From Roseivirga echinicomitans (GTDB taxonomy: Bacteria; Bacteroidota; Bacteroidia; Cytophagales; Cyclobacteriaceae): a stretch of DNA of 64,000 bases. The stretch spans positions 124,001 to 188,000 of the forward strand of contig NZ_LRDB01000050.1 of assembly GCF_001592935.1 (NCBI RefSeq), read 5' to 3'. Positions 26,371 through 35,306 of this stretch are shown here, piece after piece (the stretch's first letter is position 1; every line of letters begins with the position of its first letter). A program made the position numbers and the translations under genes. Under the pieces are notes generated by a model that made no database searches, was not told the origin of the DNA, and saw only the letters and a program-made list of their open reading frames with translations.

Positions 26371-28794
26371 ATGACCAAGACTTTTATCCTTTCTATCCTC
26401 CGCAACCTCTGGAAAAACAGAGTCACTTCTGCCATTAATGTTTTAGCATTAACGCTCGGGCTGAGCAGCATTCTATTTTTATTCGTTCAGAACCGTTATG
26501 AAAACAGCTTCGATATCCATCAGCCAAAAGCGGACCGAATTTACCGGGTCAACACCACGATGGAATATCCCAATAGGACAATAAATAGCGGTAATACTCA
26601 ATCCATGTTGATCAAAGTGATGCGCAACGACTACCCGGAGTTGGAAGGGCTCATACAGGTCCACGGTCGTCAAAATGCATTGTTGGCGGTCAATCCAGGT
26701 GCGTCCAACGAAAAGGTATTTGAAGAACAGAATAACCTCATTTTGGCTGACAGTTCATTTTTAAAGCATTTCGACTATGACTTCATTGTAGGAAATAAAA
26801 GAACCGCATTAGATACGCGTAATGCCATTGTGTTGTCTGAAAAAATGGTGGAGAAATACTATCCAGATTTTATTGGTAAAGAGGCCGCCTTATTGGGGAA
26901 AGAAATAAGTTTATATGATTCCCTGCGTGTGTTTATCACAGGCGTCATCGAAACCCCGCCCAGCAATAGCAGCATTCCTTTTCAGCTCCTTGCATCATCA
27001 GAGATTTACTATCAGGTGAATGACTGGGACAGGGACAATTGGGGGAATATATCTTCCGGATTGACCTTCGTGGTATTGAAAGAAGGGCAGACGCCTGAAA
27101 GTTTTGAGAAGCGTTTTCCTGAAATGGTCAAGAAGCATAGATCTGAAGAAGCGGCAAGTTCTACAAGTTACAGCCTGATCAATCTGATCGACATTCATAA
27201 TGAGCCCAAATGGGGTTTTGCGGGCAACTACACCAACGACTCATCGCTTACTATTGGTTTTACCGCCATTGGTTTATTTATCATGCTTTCTGCCTGCATC
27301 AATTTTATCAATATTCAAACAGTTCAGGTGATGACCCGCTCGAAGGAAGTAGGCATTAGAAAGGTATTGGGCGGTACTCGCTTACAATTGATCTTTCAGT
27401 TTTTGGTAGAAACCGTGCTGCTGACGACCATTTCATTCGTTTTCGCTATATGGATTACGGAGCTGGCGCTCAATGGCTGGAACGACCTGCTGAGCATTGT
27501 AGGTATGAACATGCAAATTGACGCTTCCGTATTACTCTTTGGTGTAGGGCTAATTTTATTGGTGAGTTTGGTGGCAGGGCTTTATCCCGCACTTAAGCTT
27601 TCTTCTTTCGATCCCTCGGAATCACTGAGAAGTGGCTTTTCGGCACTTACCAGAAGTAAATCTGGCTTCAACCTGCGTCAGGTGCTCGTGGTTACCCAGT
27701 TTACAATTACCCAACTCATGATTATCGGTACCATTGTGGTGTCGGTGCAAATGGACTACTTCATTAACAAAGACCTTGGTTTTGATAAGGAGGAAATGAT
27801 CACCATCAATACTTACAATCAAGACCGACAAAAAACGGATCGCCTGATCCGGGCCATTGAGGCAATGCCAGAGGTAATTTCTTATAGTTTTTCGTCAGGG
27901 CCACCGATGGATGCAGGCCGATATTCCACCTCATTTAAGGAAGTAGGGCATGAGGACAAGGGGGATATGAAAACCCGAAACAAATTTGTGGATCATCGCT
28001 ATTTGAGTACTTATAATATTGAGTTGATTGCCGGTAGAGACTTTAGAGAAAGCGAATACAATGACACCATAGACGCATTTATCGTTAACGAAGCCTTTGT
28101 AAAACAACTGGAAGTCAATAGCCCTGAAGAGGCCATCGGCAAACAAATTCTCTGTTATGGAGTGCGTGCCGTGATTGTTGGGGTCACCAAAGACTTTCAT
28201 GCCGATAAGCTGGACCAAGAAATCTCACCCATGATTTTGTTTCCTTGGCACCATAACGTGAGCGGAGCGGACCTCAAGATTGCTACAGCTAACCTTGGTC
28301 CAGCACTCGACAAGCTAGAAGGCATCTGGGCTGAAGTATTTCCTACCCGCACACTCCAGTTTCAAACGGTGGACGATTTTATCACAGAGAGCTATTTAGT
28401 GGAAGACATTATGGCGAAAAGCATCCGAATCTTTTCATTGGTGGCCATTTGTATAGGCTGTTTGGGGCTGTACGGCTTGGTTTCTTTTATGTCTGTCAAA
28501 CGCAAGAAAGAGATTGGGATCAGAAAGGTATTGGGCGCTTCTTTCGGACAGATTCTGTTCAGCTTCTCCAATCGATTCTTTATACTGACCTTTGTCGCTT
28601 TCTTAATCAGTGCACCATTGGCTTATTTCTCAATGGACCTTTGGCTGGCCAATTATGTGTACAGAATCCCTTTAAGTTGGGAAATCTTTGCCTTTGGTCT
28701 TCTTATCACCCTGCTGCTCACCATGCTGACCGTAGGCTATATTTCCTTTAGAGCCGCCAGAACCAACCCAGCAGAGACTTTGCAAGTAGAGTAG
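26371..28794 (+). CDS. ABC transporter permease, MacB/FtsX type
   Basis: 807-aa inner-membrane protein. It has an N-terminal TM (about 20-40), a large MacB-type periplasmic domain, and three TMs around 290-415 (the first FtsX domain, with MTRSKEVGIRKVLGGTRLQ). A second periplasmic domain and three C-terminal TMs (the second FtsX domain, with VKRKKEIGIRKVLGASFGQ) follow. No ATPase gene is nearby, so it must borrow one or act with a distant partner. Bacteroidota often carry such large duplicated permeases next to NtrBC-type pairs; control by the divergent regulator is inferred from position and the elements at 26224 and 26328. Confidence 0.88.
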   Translation: MTKTFILSILRNLWKNRVTSAINVLALTLGLSSILFLFVQNRYENSFDIHQPKADRIYRVNTTMEYPNRTINSGNTQSMLIKVMRNDYPELEGLIQVHGRQNALLAVNPGASNEKVFEEQNNLILADSSFLKHFDYDFIVGNKRTALDTRNAIVLSEKMVEKYYPDFIGKEAALLGKEISLYDSLRVFITGVIETPPSNSSIPFQLLASSEIYYQVNDWDRDNWGNISSGLTFVVLKEGQTPESFEKRFPEMVKKHRSEEAASSTSYSLINLIDIHNEPKWGFAGNYTNDSSLTIGFTAIGLFIMLSACINFINIQTVQVMTRSKEVGIRKVLGGTRLQLIFQFLVETVLLTTISFVFAIWITELALNGWNDLLSIVGMNMQIDASVLLFGVGLILLVSLVAGLYPALKLSSFDPSESLRSGFSALTRSKSGFNLRQVLVVTQFTITQLMIIGTIVVSVQMDYFINKDLGFDKEEMITINTYNQDRQKTDRLIRAIEAMPEVISYSFSSGPPMDAGRYSTSFKEVGHEDKGDMKTRNKFVDHRYLSTYNIELIAGRDFRESEYNDTIDAFIVNEAFVKQLEVNSPEEAIGKQILCYGVRAVIVGVTKDFHADKLDQEISPMILFPWHHNVSGADLKIATANLGPALDKLEGIWAEVFPTRTLQFQTVDDFITESYLVEDIMAKSIRIFSLVAICIGCLGLYGLVSFMSVKRKKEIGIRKVLGASFGQILFSFSNRFFILTFVAFLISAPLAYFSMDLWLANYVYRIPLSWEIFAFGLLITLLLTMLTVGYISFRAARTNPAETLQVE

Positions 28795-28818
28795 GGGTTT
28801 CAACTTCAGATACGATTA

Positions 28819-28852
28819 AGCCAATCTTTCTTTAGGAGGGTTGGCTTTTTTT
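28819..28852 (+). terminator. Intrinsic terminator after the permease gene
   Basis: The stem AGCCAATC/GGTTGGCT contains one G-T pair and has a 12-base loop. It is directly followed by seven T residues, 25 bases after the permease stop. Confidence 0.8.
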
Positions 28853-29040
28853 GTGGGGGAAGCAATGCTGCATTCTTTTGGCATTTTTAGATCAAAGGGA
28901 ATGACGAATTTACAAATTGACAACTTTTTGATTCTTATCTATAATTTCCTGTATCATTCTGTCGAAATACCAACAACTGAGTATTTTTTCTTTACAAGGT
29001 AATCACCTATTTTAGATATAACATTTAACCAATTACCATC

Positions 29041-29589
29041 ATGAAATTTATTGGAAACATAAATCTTTCAAATCAAGAAGATTATCAAGCCATCTATGCC
29101 AGTCAGTTGTACGGAACATTCTTTTGTGTTTTTGGTAAATTCACTTGTTTGGCAATAGAAAAGGATGAATACACACTTGACAAAATTGAATTCAAAATCA
29201 TTAATTACAAGGGGATTATTAACTTGGGAATTTCTGATGTGAAGGGCATTTTTGATCTCAAAGACGGAGCTGGAAATATTATAAAAGCTATAAATATTGA
29301 AGTAAGGGGTCTTTGTGAGGCTGACGAATTCCAACTCAATTGTTCAGGGGTTAAGCTCAACAAAAATGAATTACTTATTGCTGAAAGAACGGTAAAACCT
29401 ATGCATGAGGAAGTCGCTCTTAGTGGAAGTGTTTTTGATAATGAGTATTACTATCGAGAAGGTCTTCCAGACCTTGATGGATTATTTTCTAATAGGTCAC
29501 CTCAGCCTATGTCCGTATTTAATCAAGTAGCGATATTCAAAGAGTTTCCAGGTACTATATGTCCGAGAGGTACCAATCGAATCATTTAA
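29041..29589 (+). CDS. Uncharacterised 182-aa protein
   Basis: No family is recognised. The protein has no signal peptide or membrane segment. It looks beta-rich in its first ~120 residues (alternating hydrophobics in FFCVFGKFTCLAIEK and YKGIINLGISDVKGIF). The C-terminal segment is polar with EVALSGSVFDNEYYYREG, and it ends CPRGTNRII. It has an own upstream region and stops two bases before the chosen start of the TPR histidine kinase. It is therefore probably the first gene of an operon with the kinase, the LuxR regulator and possibly the trypsin-like protease. Base composition is AT-rich compared with the regions on both sides. Confidence 0.65.
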   Translation: MKFIGNINLSNQEDYQAIYASQLYGTFFCVFGKFTCLAIEKDEYTLDKIEFKIINYKGIINLGISDVKGIFDLKDGAGNIIKAINIEVRGLCEADEFQLNCSGVKLNKNELLIAERTVKPMHEEVALSGSVFDNEYYYREGLPDLDGLFSNRSPQPMSVFNQVAIFKEFPGTICPRGTNRII

Positions 29590-29591
29590 GA

Positions 29592-31454
29592 ATGATTAGG
29601 CTTCTGGCATTTTTCTGTGTAATTATACTTAGCGAGTATTGTGGGTTTGCAGTGTCGGGCAAGCCAAATGAGATGGAAACCTACTTTCAACAGCTCAAAA
29701 ACTTAAATTATGAGAAGGCAGAAGAGTTAGCCAAGGGAGTTGAAAAGCAATCGCTAAGAGAGGGAATGATACAGTTGGCCAAGGTGCTCTATTCTGCAGG
29801 TCAAAAAAACATTTATTTTCAAGACACTTCTATTTCAGAAGACAAGACCGTTCAGTTAATTTCTTATTTAGGACGGGGTTATTACCATTTATATACAAAT
29901 CCGTATAGTGAAAAGCCTTTCCGGTTTTTTAATGAAGCCTATAATATAGCCCAAGAAATTGGTTCCGCTGAAGCAGAGAAGTACGCTCTATTATCTATTC
30001 TGGAAGTCTATAATTTTGAAATATCCCAGTCAAATAATGATAAGGTTCTCTTTGTAAAAAAATTTAAAGAACTGATATCCGACAATGCAGACAAGTATCA
30101 TTATCTAATGAATGTACTGCATATCAACCTTCGAGACATTTTTTTTAATGTGAACATTGACCTGTCCTTTTTTCAGGAATTTGATGAAGTAATGACCTCG
30201 TTTAAGGTTGATCATCGTTTTTGGCCAAATTACTATTCTTCGAAGGGGGTTTTTTATGAATCTATTAATCCAGAAGAGGCCATACGACTTCATCAAAGGG
30301 CAATTGCTTCCATTCATGATGAGCCCTTTCTCAAATTTATTCTATTCAGGTCGAACATCAAGCTTTCAGAAATATACAGGAATAGAGAAGCCTTTGATGA
30401 AGCGCTCAGTTACATTAATAAAGCCTCAGAGAATATTGATCTAGCAGACACTACGCGATCTAAATATTACATCCATTATTATGTATCCAGAATTTATGAT
30501 CAGGTTGGTGATTATAAAAAAGCCTACAGTAATTTATTAAGGTTCACGGACCTTAAGAACAAGCTGGACTATGAGCTGAATAGTCTTGAAATTGCCTTAC
30601 TCAATGTGCGTTACCAAGCCAACGAAAGAGAGTTAGCTCTTTTAAAGGAAAAAGGAAAGGTGAGAGCAACAAGAAATTGGTTATTGGGCTCAATACTCGT
30701 GATCGTATTTATTTCAATCACTTATTATCTTGTTCAGAAGAATACAAAGCGTAAACAGCTTTTAGCAGTTAAGGAAAAAGATCTAGAAAGTCAGAAGGTT
30801 GTCAGTCTACTTAAGGAGCAGGAATTGGTCTCTATAGATTCCATGATTGCCGGCCAAGAAAAAGAACGCCAGAGACTTGCTAATGAGTTACACGATGATC
30901 TAGGAGGCTTACTGGCCTCTATTAAACTTCATTTCCACACATTGACAGGGGAAGACAATAGCAAGCGAAGTCAACAATTCGATAAAACCGATTTGTTGAT
31001 TAATGAAGCTTACGAAAAGGTAAGAGCTATTGCCCATGCCAAAAGCTCAGGTGTAATAGCAAAAGAGGGATTCCTTAAATCGGTGAAAGAAATGGCCAGG
31101 AAGGTCTCTGTTGCAAATAATCTGGCAGTAAGTGTCAATGAGCATGGGCTAGATGATCGTCTAGAAAACAGCATGGAACTCTCGCTCTTTCGGATTATTC
31201 AGGAGTTGGTCACCAACGTTATCAGACATTCAAACGCTACTGAGGCCATTATCCATTTAACTAAGCATCATGACTATTTAAATATCATGGTAGAGGATAA
31301 TGGGGGTGGGTTCGACTCCAACGGGATTACGCTAAAGTCTGAAGGTATGGGGATTAAGAGCATAGATAAAAGAGTAACCTCCCTGAATGGAACAATGAAT
31401 ATAGAATCTGAACTAGGACAGGGTACTACCATAATAATTGAAATACCATTATGA
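29592..31454 (+). CDS. TPR-containing histidine kinase (NarL/DegS type)
   Basis: Sensor kinase of 620 aa when started at ATG 29592, which gives a proper signal peptide (MIRLLAFFCVIILSEY). An upstream ATG at 29559 would overlap the preceding gene by 31 bases. Residues ~25-350 are helical TPR-like repeats placed outside the membrane. A TM follows at about 363-383, then a coiled coil. The HisKA_3 motif ERQRLANELHDDLGGLLASI has acceptor His434, and the HATPase has IQELVTNVIRHSNAT and VEDNGGGFD. It overlaps its response regulator by four bases. Confidence 0.9.
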   Translation: MIRLLAFFCVIILSEYCGFAVSGKPNEMETYFQQLKNLNYEKAEELAKGVEKQSLREGMIQLAKVLYSAGQKNIYFQDTSISEDKTVQLISYLGRGYYHLYTNPYSEKPFRFFNEAYNIAQEIGSAEAEKYALLSILEVYNFEISQSNNDKVLFVKKFKELISDNADKYHYLMNVLHINLRDIFFNVNIDLSFFQEFDEVMTSFKVDHRFWPNYYSSKGVFYESINPEEAIRLHQRAIASIHDEPFLKFILFRSNIKLSEIYRNREAFDEALSYINKASENIDLADTTRSKYYIHYYVSRIYDQVGDYKKAYSNLLRFTDLKNKLDYELNSLEIALLNVRYQANERELALLKEKGKVRATRNWLLGSILVIVFISITYYLVQKNTKRKQLLAVKEKDLESQKVVSLLKEQELVSIDSMIAGQEKERQRLANELHDDLGGLLASIKLHFHTLTGEDNSKRSQQFDKTDLLINEAYEKVRAIAHAKSSGVIAKEGFLKSVKEMARKVSVANNLAVSVNEHGLDDRLENSMELSLFRIIQELVTNVIRHSNATEAIIHLTKHHDYLNIMVEDNGGGFDSNGITLKSEGMGIKSIDKRVTSLNGTMNIESELGQGTTIIIEIPL

Positions 31455-32080
31455 TGATAAGAGTAGCAATTGCAGAAGATCATCAGTCGCTTATTGATGG
31501 TCTTAAACTTCAACTTGAGCGGATAAAGGAGATTTCCGTTGTTGGAACGGCTAACGATGGAGAAGCACTTCTCAATATTATAAAATTAAAGCGGCCTGAC
31601 GTAGTAATCACCGACATAAGAATGCCAAAGATTGATGGCATTGTCGTCACTTCAATGATCAAAAAAGAGTTCCCGGAAATTAGGGTTTTGGCTTTCACTA
31701 TGTTCGATCAGAATGAAGCTGTTCAACAAATGTTAGATGCTGGTGCAAGCGGATATGTTTTAAAAAAATCTTCACTCAAAGAAGTCATAGAGGCTATCAA
31801 AGCTGTCTACAGAGGCGAAAAGTATTTCGATGCCAATATTCAAGTAGGCCCTGAGAAAGGTATGGATACCAAAACTAAAAAGGGGGTCTTAACCAATCGG
31901 CAAAAGGAGATATTAAACCTTGTTGCCCAGGGGCTCACATCGAGAGAAATAGCGGATATGCTTTTTATTGGAGTGTTTACCGTAGAGACACATAGGAGAA
32001 ATATGGTTCGAATCCTTGGTTTAAAAGGAAATGGTGAATTACTGAGGTATGCTATTGAGAAAAAGTATGACTTCAACTAA
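31451..32080 (+). CDS. LuxR/NarL-family response regulator
   Basis: 209-aa regulator with a receiver (phospho-acceptor Asp55 in VVITDIRMPK) and a C-terminal LuxR helix-turn-helix (LTNRQKEILNLVAQGLTSRE, then FTVETHRRNMVRILG). The start overlaps the kinase stop as ATGA; a second ATG directly follows at 31454. It is the cognate regulator of the TPR kinase. Its targets probably include the next genes, but no repeated binding site was identified. Confidence 0.92.
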   Translation: MMIRVAIAEDHQSLIDGLKLQLERIKEISVVGTANDGEALLNIIKLKRPDVVITDIRMPKIDGIVVTSMIKKEFPEIRVLAFTMFDQNEAVQQMLDAGASGYVLKKSSLKEVIEAIKAVYRGEKYFDANIQVGPEKGMDTKTKKGVLTNRQKEILNLVAQGLTSREIADMLFIGVFTVETHRRNMVRILGLKGNGELLRYAIEKKYDFN

Positions 32081-32100
32081 TTAGTTCAAAATCTATCAAA

Positions 32101-33027
32101 ATGAAACCTATATCCTTACCAAATAGTCCAGAGGTTAATAAGGAACTAAAAAGCACCAAGTCAGAAGACCTTTCAAAACTGAAAGACCTCAGATTTAAAG
32201 TGCATAGAGAACTAGAAATACTTGATTCTTTGATAGAAAACGTTGCTATAAGGTCGGTATGTGGTGATTCAAATGAAGCCCAACATGTGGAGCGTTATGA
32301 TGGTACACTTGGAGTTACCCAAGATTTTGTAAAGAAACTTAGTCCCAGCATTGGTCAGTTACAATGGTCTCCATTTATATATCGAGACTTCAGAGGCCCT
32401 AGTCGGAGTCAGGGAAATGTCCAAGGTTTGAGTTGGGGGAGTGGGGCGCTGATTTCCTCAGATCTTTTTCTAACAGCCGGTCATTGTTTTCATCAAACGA
32501 TGGGTATTTGGACTAGACCTTCAGAAAATGGGAGCGTATTACCAGAAACAGAGCTGGCCAAACTGATGCAGGTTAATTTTAACTATCAGTTTGCCAAGCA
32601 TACGAATACAATACTCCCAGTTGATACTTTTCCTGTATTGGAACTGGTCGATTATCAAATTGAACCAATTGATTTCGCTATAGTCAGACTTGGTAAAAAT
32701 AGCAAGGGTGAATCCCCAGGTGATAAGTATCCTAAACTGTCTTTAGCATTATCAAACTTTGTTTCACCCGGTGAGATGCTGTGTGTTATCCAGCACCCAA
32801 AAGGAAGCCCGAAAAAAATTGAAGCAGGTCCACTTCATAGCACCGATGGCATTAGACTCTACTATGATAGCATAGATACACTTGGAGCATCCTCTGGTGC
32901 GCCAATTTTATGGGCCGAGACTGAAAAAATTGTAGGTGTTCATACTAATGGAGGCTGCACGTTGAATAGCGGATACAATTATGGTAATTCCATTCAAGCC
33001 ATTGCTAAGGTTACATCTCACTTTTAA
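32101..33027 (+). CDS. Trypsin-like (S1/V8-type) serine protease without signal peptide
   Basis: 308-aa protease whose triad is visible as His128 (LTAGHCF), Asp191 (PIDFAIVRLG) and Ser265 (GASSGAPIL). The segment RSVCGDSN before the domain resembles the pre-domain of V8-like glutamyl endopeptidases. Unusually, the N-terminus is a polar, Lys/Glu-rich helix (about 12-48) and there is no signal peptide or TM, so the enzyme may be cytoplasmic. It begins 21 bases after the LuxR regulator and could be part of the same transcript. An intracellular effector role is speculation; export by an unrecognised route is possible. Confidence 0.85.
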   Translation: MKPISLPNSPEVNKELKSTKSEDLSKLKDLRFKVHRELEILDSLIENVAIRSVCGDSNEAQHVERYDGTLGVTQDFVKKLSPSIGQLQWSPFIYRDFRGPSRSQGNVQGLSWGSGALISSDLFLTAGHCFHQTMGIWTRPSENGSVLPETELAKLMQVNFNYQFAKHTNTILPVDTFPVLELVDYQIEPIDFAIVRLGKNSKGESPGDKYPKLSLALSNFVSPGEMLCVIQHPKGSPKKIEAGPLHSTDGIRLYYDSIDTLGASSGAPILWAETEKIVGVHTNGGCTLNSGYNYGNSIQAIAKVTSHF

Positions 33028-33356
33028 CTAAGGAGAACGTCTTTACCTTACAATCAAGTCTAAATATCAGGTTGGAGTAACCTATCTCAAAAACCCCAAA
33101 ATATCAATCACATAATAGTCTGATTATCAATTTATTAAATCAATAAAATACTCAATTCTGAGTATTGATTCTAGAATATGATTATACGAAATTTATCTCA
33201 ATAAGTAAGAGAAATCGATAATCTCGTTAGGGTTGAAAGTATCGCTGAATAAGTGAAATTATCTCTGCTATAGGACATGACATAGAATTGAATGCAATGT
33301 TTAGTCAACGGTATAGCTTGTTATTTCTATTCACTTAAAAGAAAAAATCCATCGCT
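33028..33356. other. AT-rich intergenic region with hairpin
   Basis: 329 bases, strongly AT-rich, with no gene seen. It holds AATACTCA-attc-TGAGTATT (33147-33166), an 8-base perfect hairpin. Without a T-run it could be an operator or a weak terminator for the protease gene. The promoter of the next gene should lie here, but no clear TAnnTTTG box was found. Confidence 0.5.
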
Positions 33357-35030
33357 ATGAATAAGTTAATTATTTGCTTTTTGGTCTTTAATAGTATAGC
33401 ATTTCAAGCACTATCTCAAGATAATAAGGAAGTGGATTATTATCTTACTTTAGATAAGGTTGTGAAAGACACCACAGGTTATCTGAGATTAAATCATGTG
33501 CTAAGGCAGGAATTTTCTAGAATCATAAAAACCAACACAAATGGTACAATTGGTAACTATGTTGGTTTAAGCACGAAAGACAATAACTTGTCTTTCGCCT
33601 ATAGTTTGGTTAGGAAAGAAAATGTACTTCAAATCAAAGGTGGTGGTGGAGTAACTGACGGAATCACCAATATCTTCTCAAATAGCGAGCTTAATAGTGG
33701 CACTAACATTGGCTTCAATTTCTATCGTATGTTCGGGCATAAACATATAAGTATTGTTTTTGACGAGGTGAAAAGCCTACAGAAGAAAGACCATGAGCTT
33801 ACTCATGCTTTTGAACTGTATAAGTTGACTGATCATAAGAAAAAGGTCAATGATGAGTTGGATAAAAAGAAGGCAGAAATTCAGAAATTAGAAGCTTTGT
33901 CCAAAAGACTACAAACGGTCAGATCCCAGTTGTTGGCTGGTGGTCGTAAGACTTATATCGATTCTATAGTTTACGTAGATCTTAATTATAAAAGGAGTTT
34001 GATCGAAATAGAATTGACGACCCTTGAATCGAATATTAATACAATAAAAACACAAGTCAATCAAACCGTCAGGCAATTGCAGCAAGTTCGTGACAATAAC
34101 CCTAACCGCAATGCAGCACGTCAGCAATTTGCGATAGACAGCCTTTTGACCTTGAAGCCATTGTACATAATGAAGCAATCGTTAAAAGTCACAAAAGACT
34201 CTTTAAAAACCATCAACAAACAAATCAGAGCCAACACTTTTGATGAATACCAAATAATTGATACCGAACGAAAATTAAAAATAGCTAAGTATGAGTTCAC
34301 GGTAGCGGAAGAAAAATTAGAATATCACCAGAGTGCATGGGATTTTGGAGATGTAAATTATACTTATGAAGAGAACAAAATTAAAAATTTAGATAAATTT
34401 AAAAATATTCGTGCTAAAGAAGTAGCGCTTACATGGTTTGGGGGTGGTTTTGGCTTGGAGAATAATAGTTTCAAATTACTGGATTCTCTTAATGCGGTGA
34501 AGAGTGAACGTGACTTAATCCCCACGATCAACCTTTCACTAACAAGATATGTAAATAAGCTAATTTCTGGTTCTGCAAAAAGAAGGAATATATCATACTC
34601 CACGATTGCTGCTAAAATAAGTTTTGGAAACAATTTGGGTACACTGAAAGAGTTGACAATTGAAAGTACGGACTCACTTACAAGCAATACAGCATCTGTT
34701 TCTTCACAGAAAGCCTTTTCTGGTTTTTTTAATGATGAGGTTATTTCTGGTCAATTGTCCCTAGATCATTACCGTTTCGTAGGTGGTAAAGACACTTTTG
34801 GTATCCATTTACGAACCCAAATAGATATTATCGATAAAAAAACGGTTACTTCTCTCAGAGCAGGAGTTTTATTTGCAGCTCTGTCACAAGATGATTACAC
34901 GTCAGTTATCAATTTTGAGTTGTTTATTGGCTTAAATGATATTTTCAAAGAAGGGGAAGAAGATAGTCTGTTCAACAGAAATGTAATTGGAATTCAGACT
35001 ACTATACCTTTCAATTTAAAACTAAAATAA
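33357..35030 (+). CDS. Uncharacterised envelope protein with central coiled coils
   Basis: 557-aa protein of no family known to me. A signal peptide (ending QALSQD) sends it across the inner membrane. Residues ~25-135 look beta-rich with a Gly cluster (KGGGGVTDG). About 140-330 is heptad-rich and charged, forming two coiled-coil stretches. From ~340 to the end the pattern is amphipathic beta-strands finishing in a hydrophobic IGIQTTIPFNLKLK, which suggests an outer-membrane or barrel-like end. The small 68-aa gene follows after seven bases. Confidence 0.7.
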   Translation: MNKLIICFLVFNSIAFQALSQDNKEVDYYLTLDKVVKDTTGYLRLNHVLRQEFSRIIKTNTNGTIGNYVGLSTKDNNLSFAYSLVRKENVLQIKGGGGVTDGITNIFSNSELNSGTNIGFNFYRMFGHKHISIVFDEVKSLQKKDHELTHAFELYKLTDHKKKVNDELDKKKAEIQKLEALSKRLQTVRSQLLAGGRKTYIDSIVYVDLNYKRSLIEIELTTLESNINTIKTQVNQTVRQLQQVRDNNPNRNAARQQFAIDSLLTLKPLYIMKQSLKVTKDSLKTINKQIRANTFDEYQIIDTERKLKIAKYEFTVAEEKLEYHQSAWDFGDVNYTYEENKIKNLDKFKNIRAKEVALTWFGGGFGLENNSFKLLDSLNAVKSERDLIPTINLSLTRYVNKLISGSAKRRNISYSTIAAKISFGNNLGTLKELTIESTDSLTSNTASVSSQKAFSGFFNDEVISGQLSLDHYRFVGGKDTFGIHLRTQIDIIDKKTVTSLRAGVLFAALSQDDYTSVINFELFIGLNDIFKEGEEDSLFNRNVIGIQTTIPFNLKLK

Positions 35031-35037
35031 AATAACC

Positions 35038-35244
35038 ATGGCAAAATACTACGTTTATTGTGAGACACACGGTCGATTAACGCCTGATTATAATTCGGCA
35101 GATCAAGCTTCTATCGCACGAAAAAAACATATCATAAATACTTCTGGCCCTCACTATCGAGTTAATGTAATTGAGGAATACGCGCAAAAGAAATATGGTC
35201 AAACTATTAAAAACCTTCGTCAAGTGGTGAAAAAAAAGAGATAG
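35038..35244 (+). CDS. Uncharacterised 68-aa basic protein
   Basis: Small protein starting MAKYYVYCETHGRLTPDYN and ending in a Lys/Arg-rich tail (KNLRQVVKKKR). No signal peptide and no recognised domain are present; a single Cys and two His do not make a metal site by themselves. It starts seven bases after the coiled-coil protein and is probably co-transcribed with it. Its basic end could bind nucleic acid, which is a guess. Confidence 0.6.
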   Translation: MAKYYVYCETHGRLTPDYNSADQASIARKKHIINTSGPHYRVNVIEEYAQKKYGQTIKNLRQVVKKKR

Positions 35245-35306
35245 AAATTCGGGTTAAAACATCTCTGTATTGGCTGTTTTGAACGAGTTTCCTATTCTAA
35301 ATCCGT

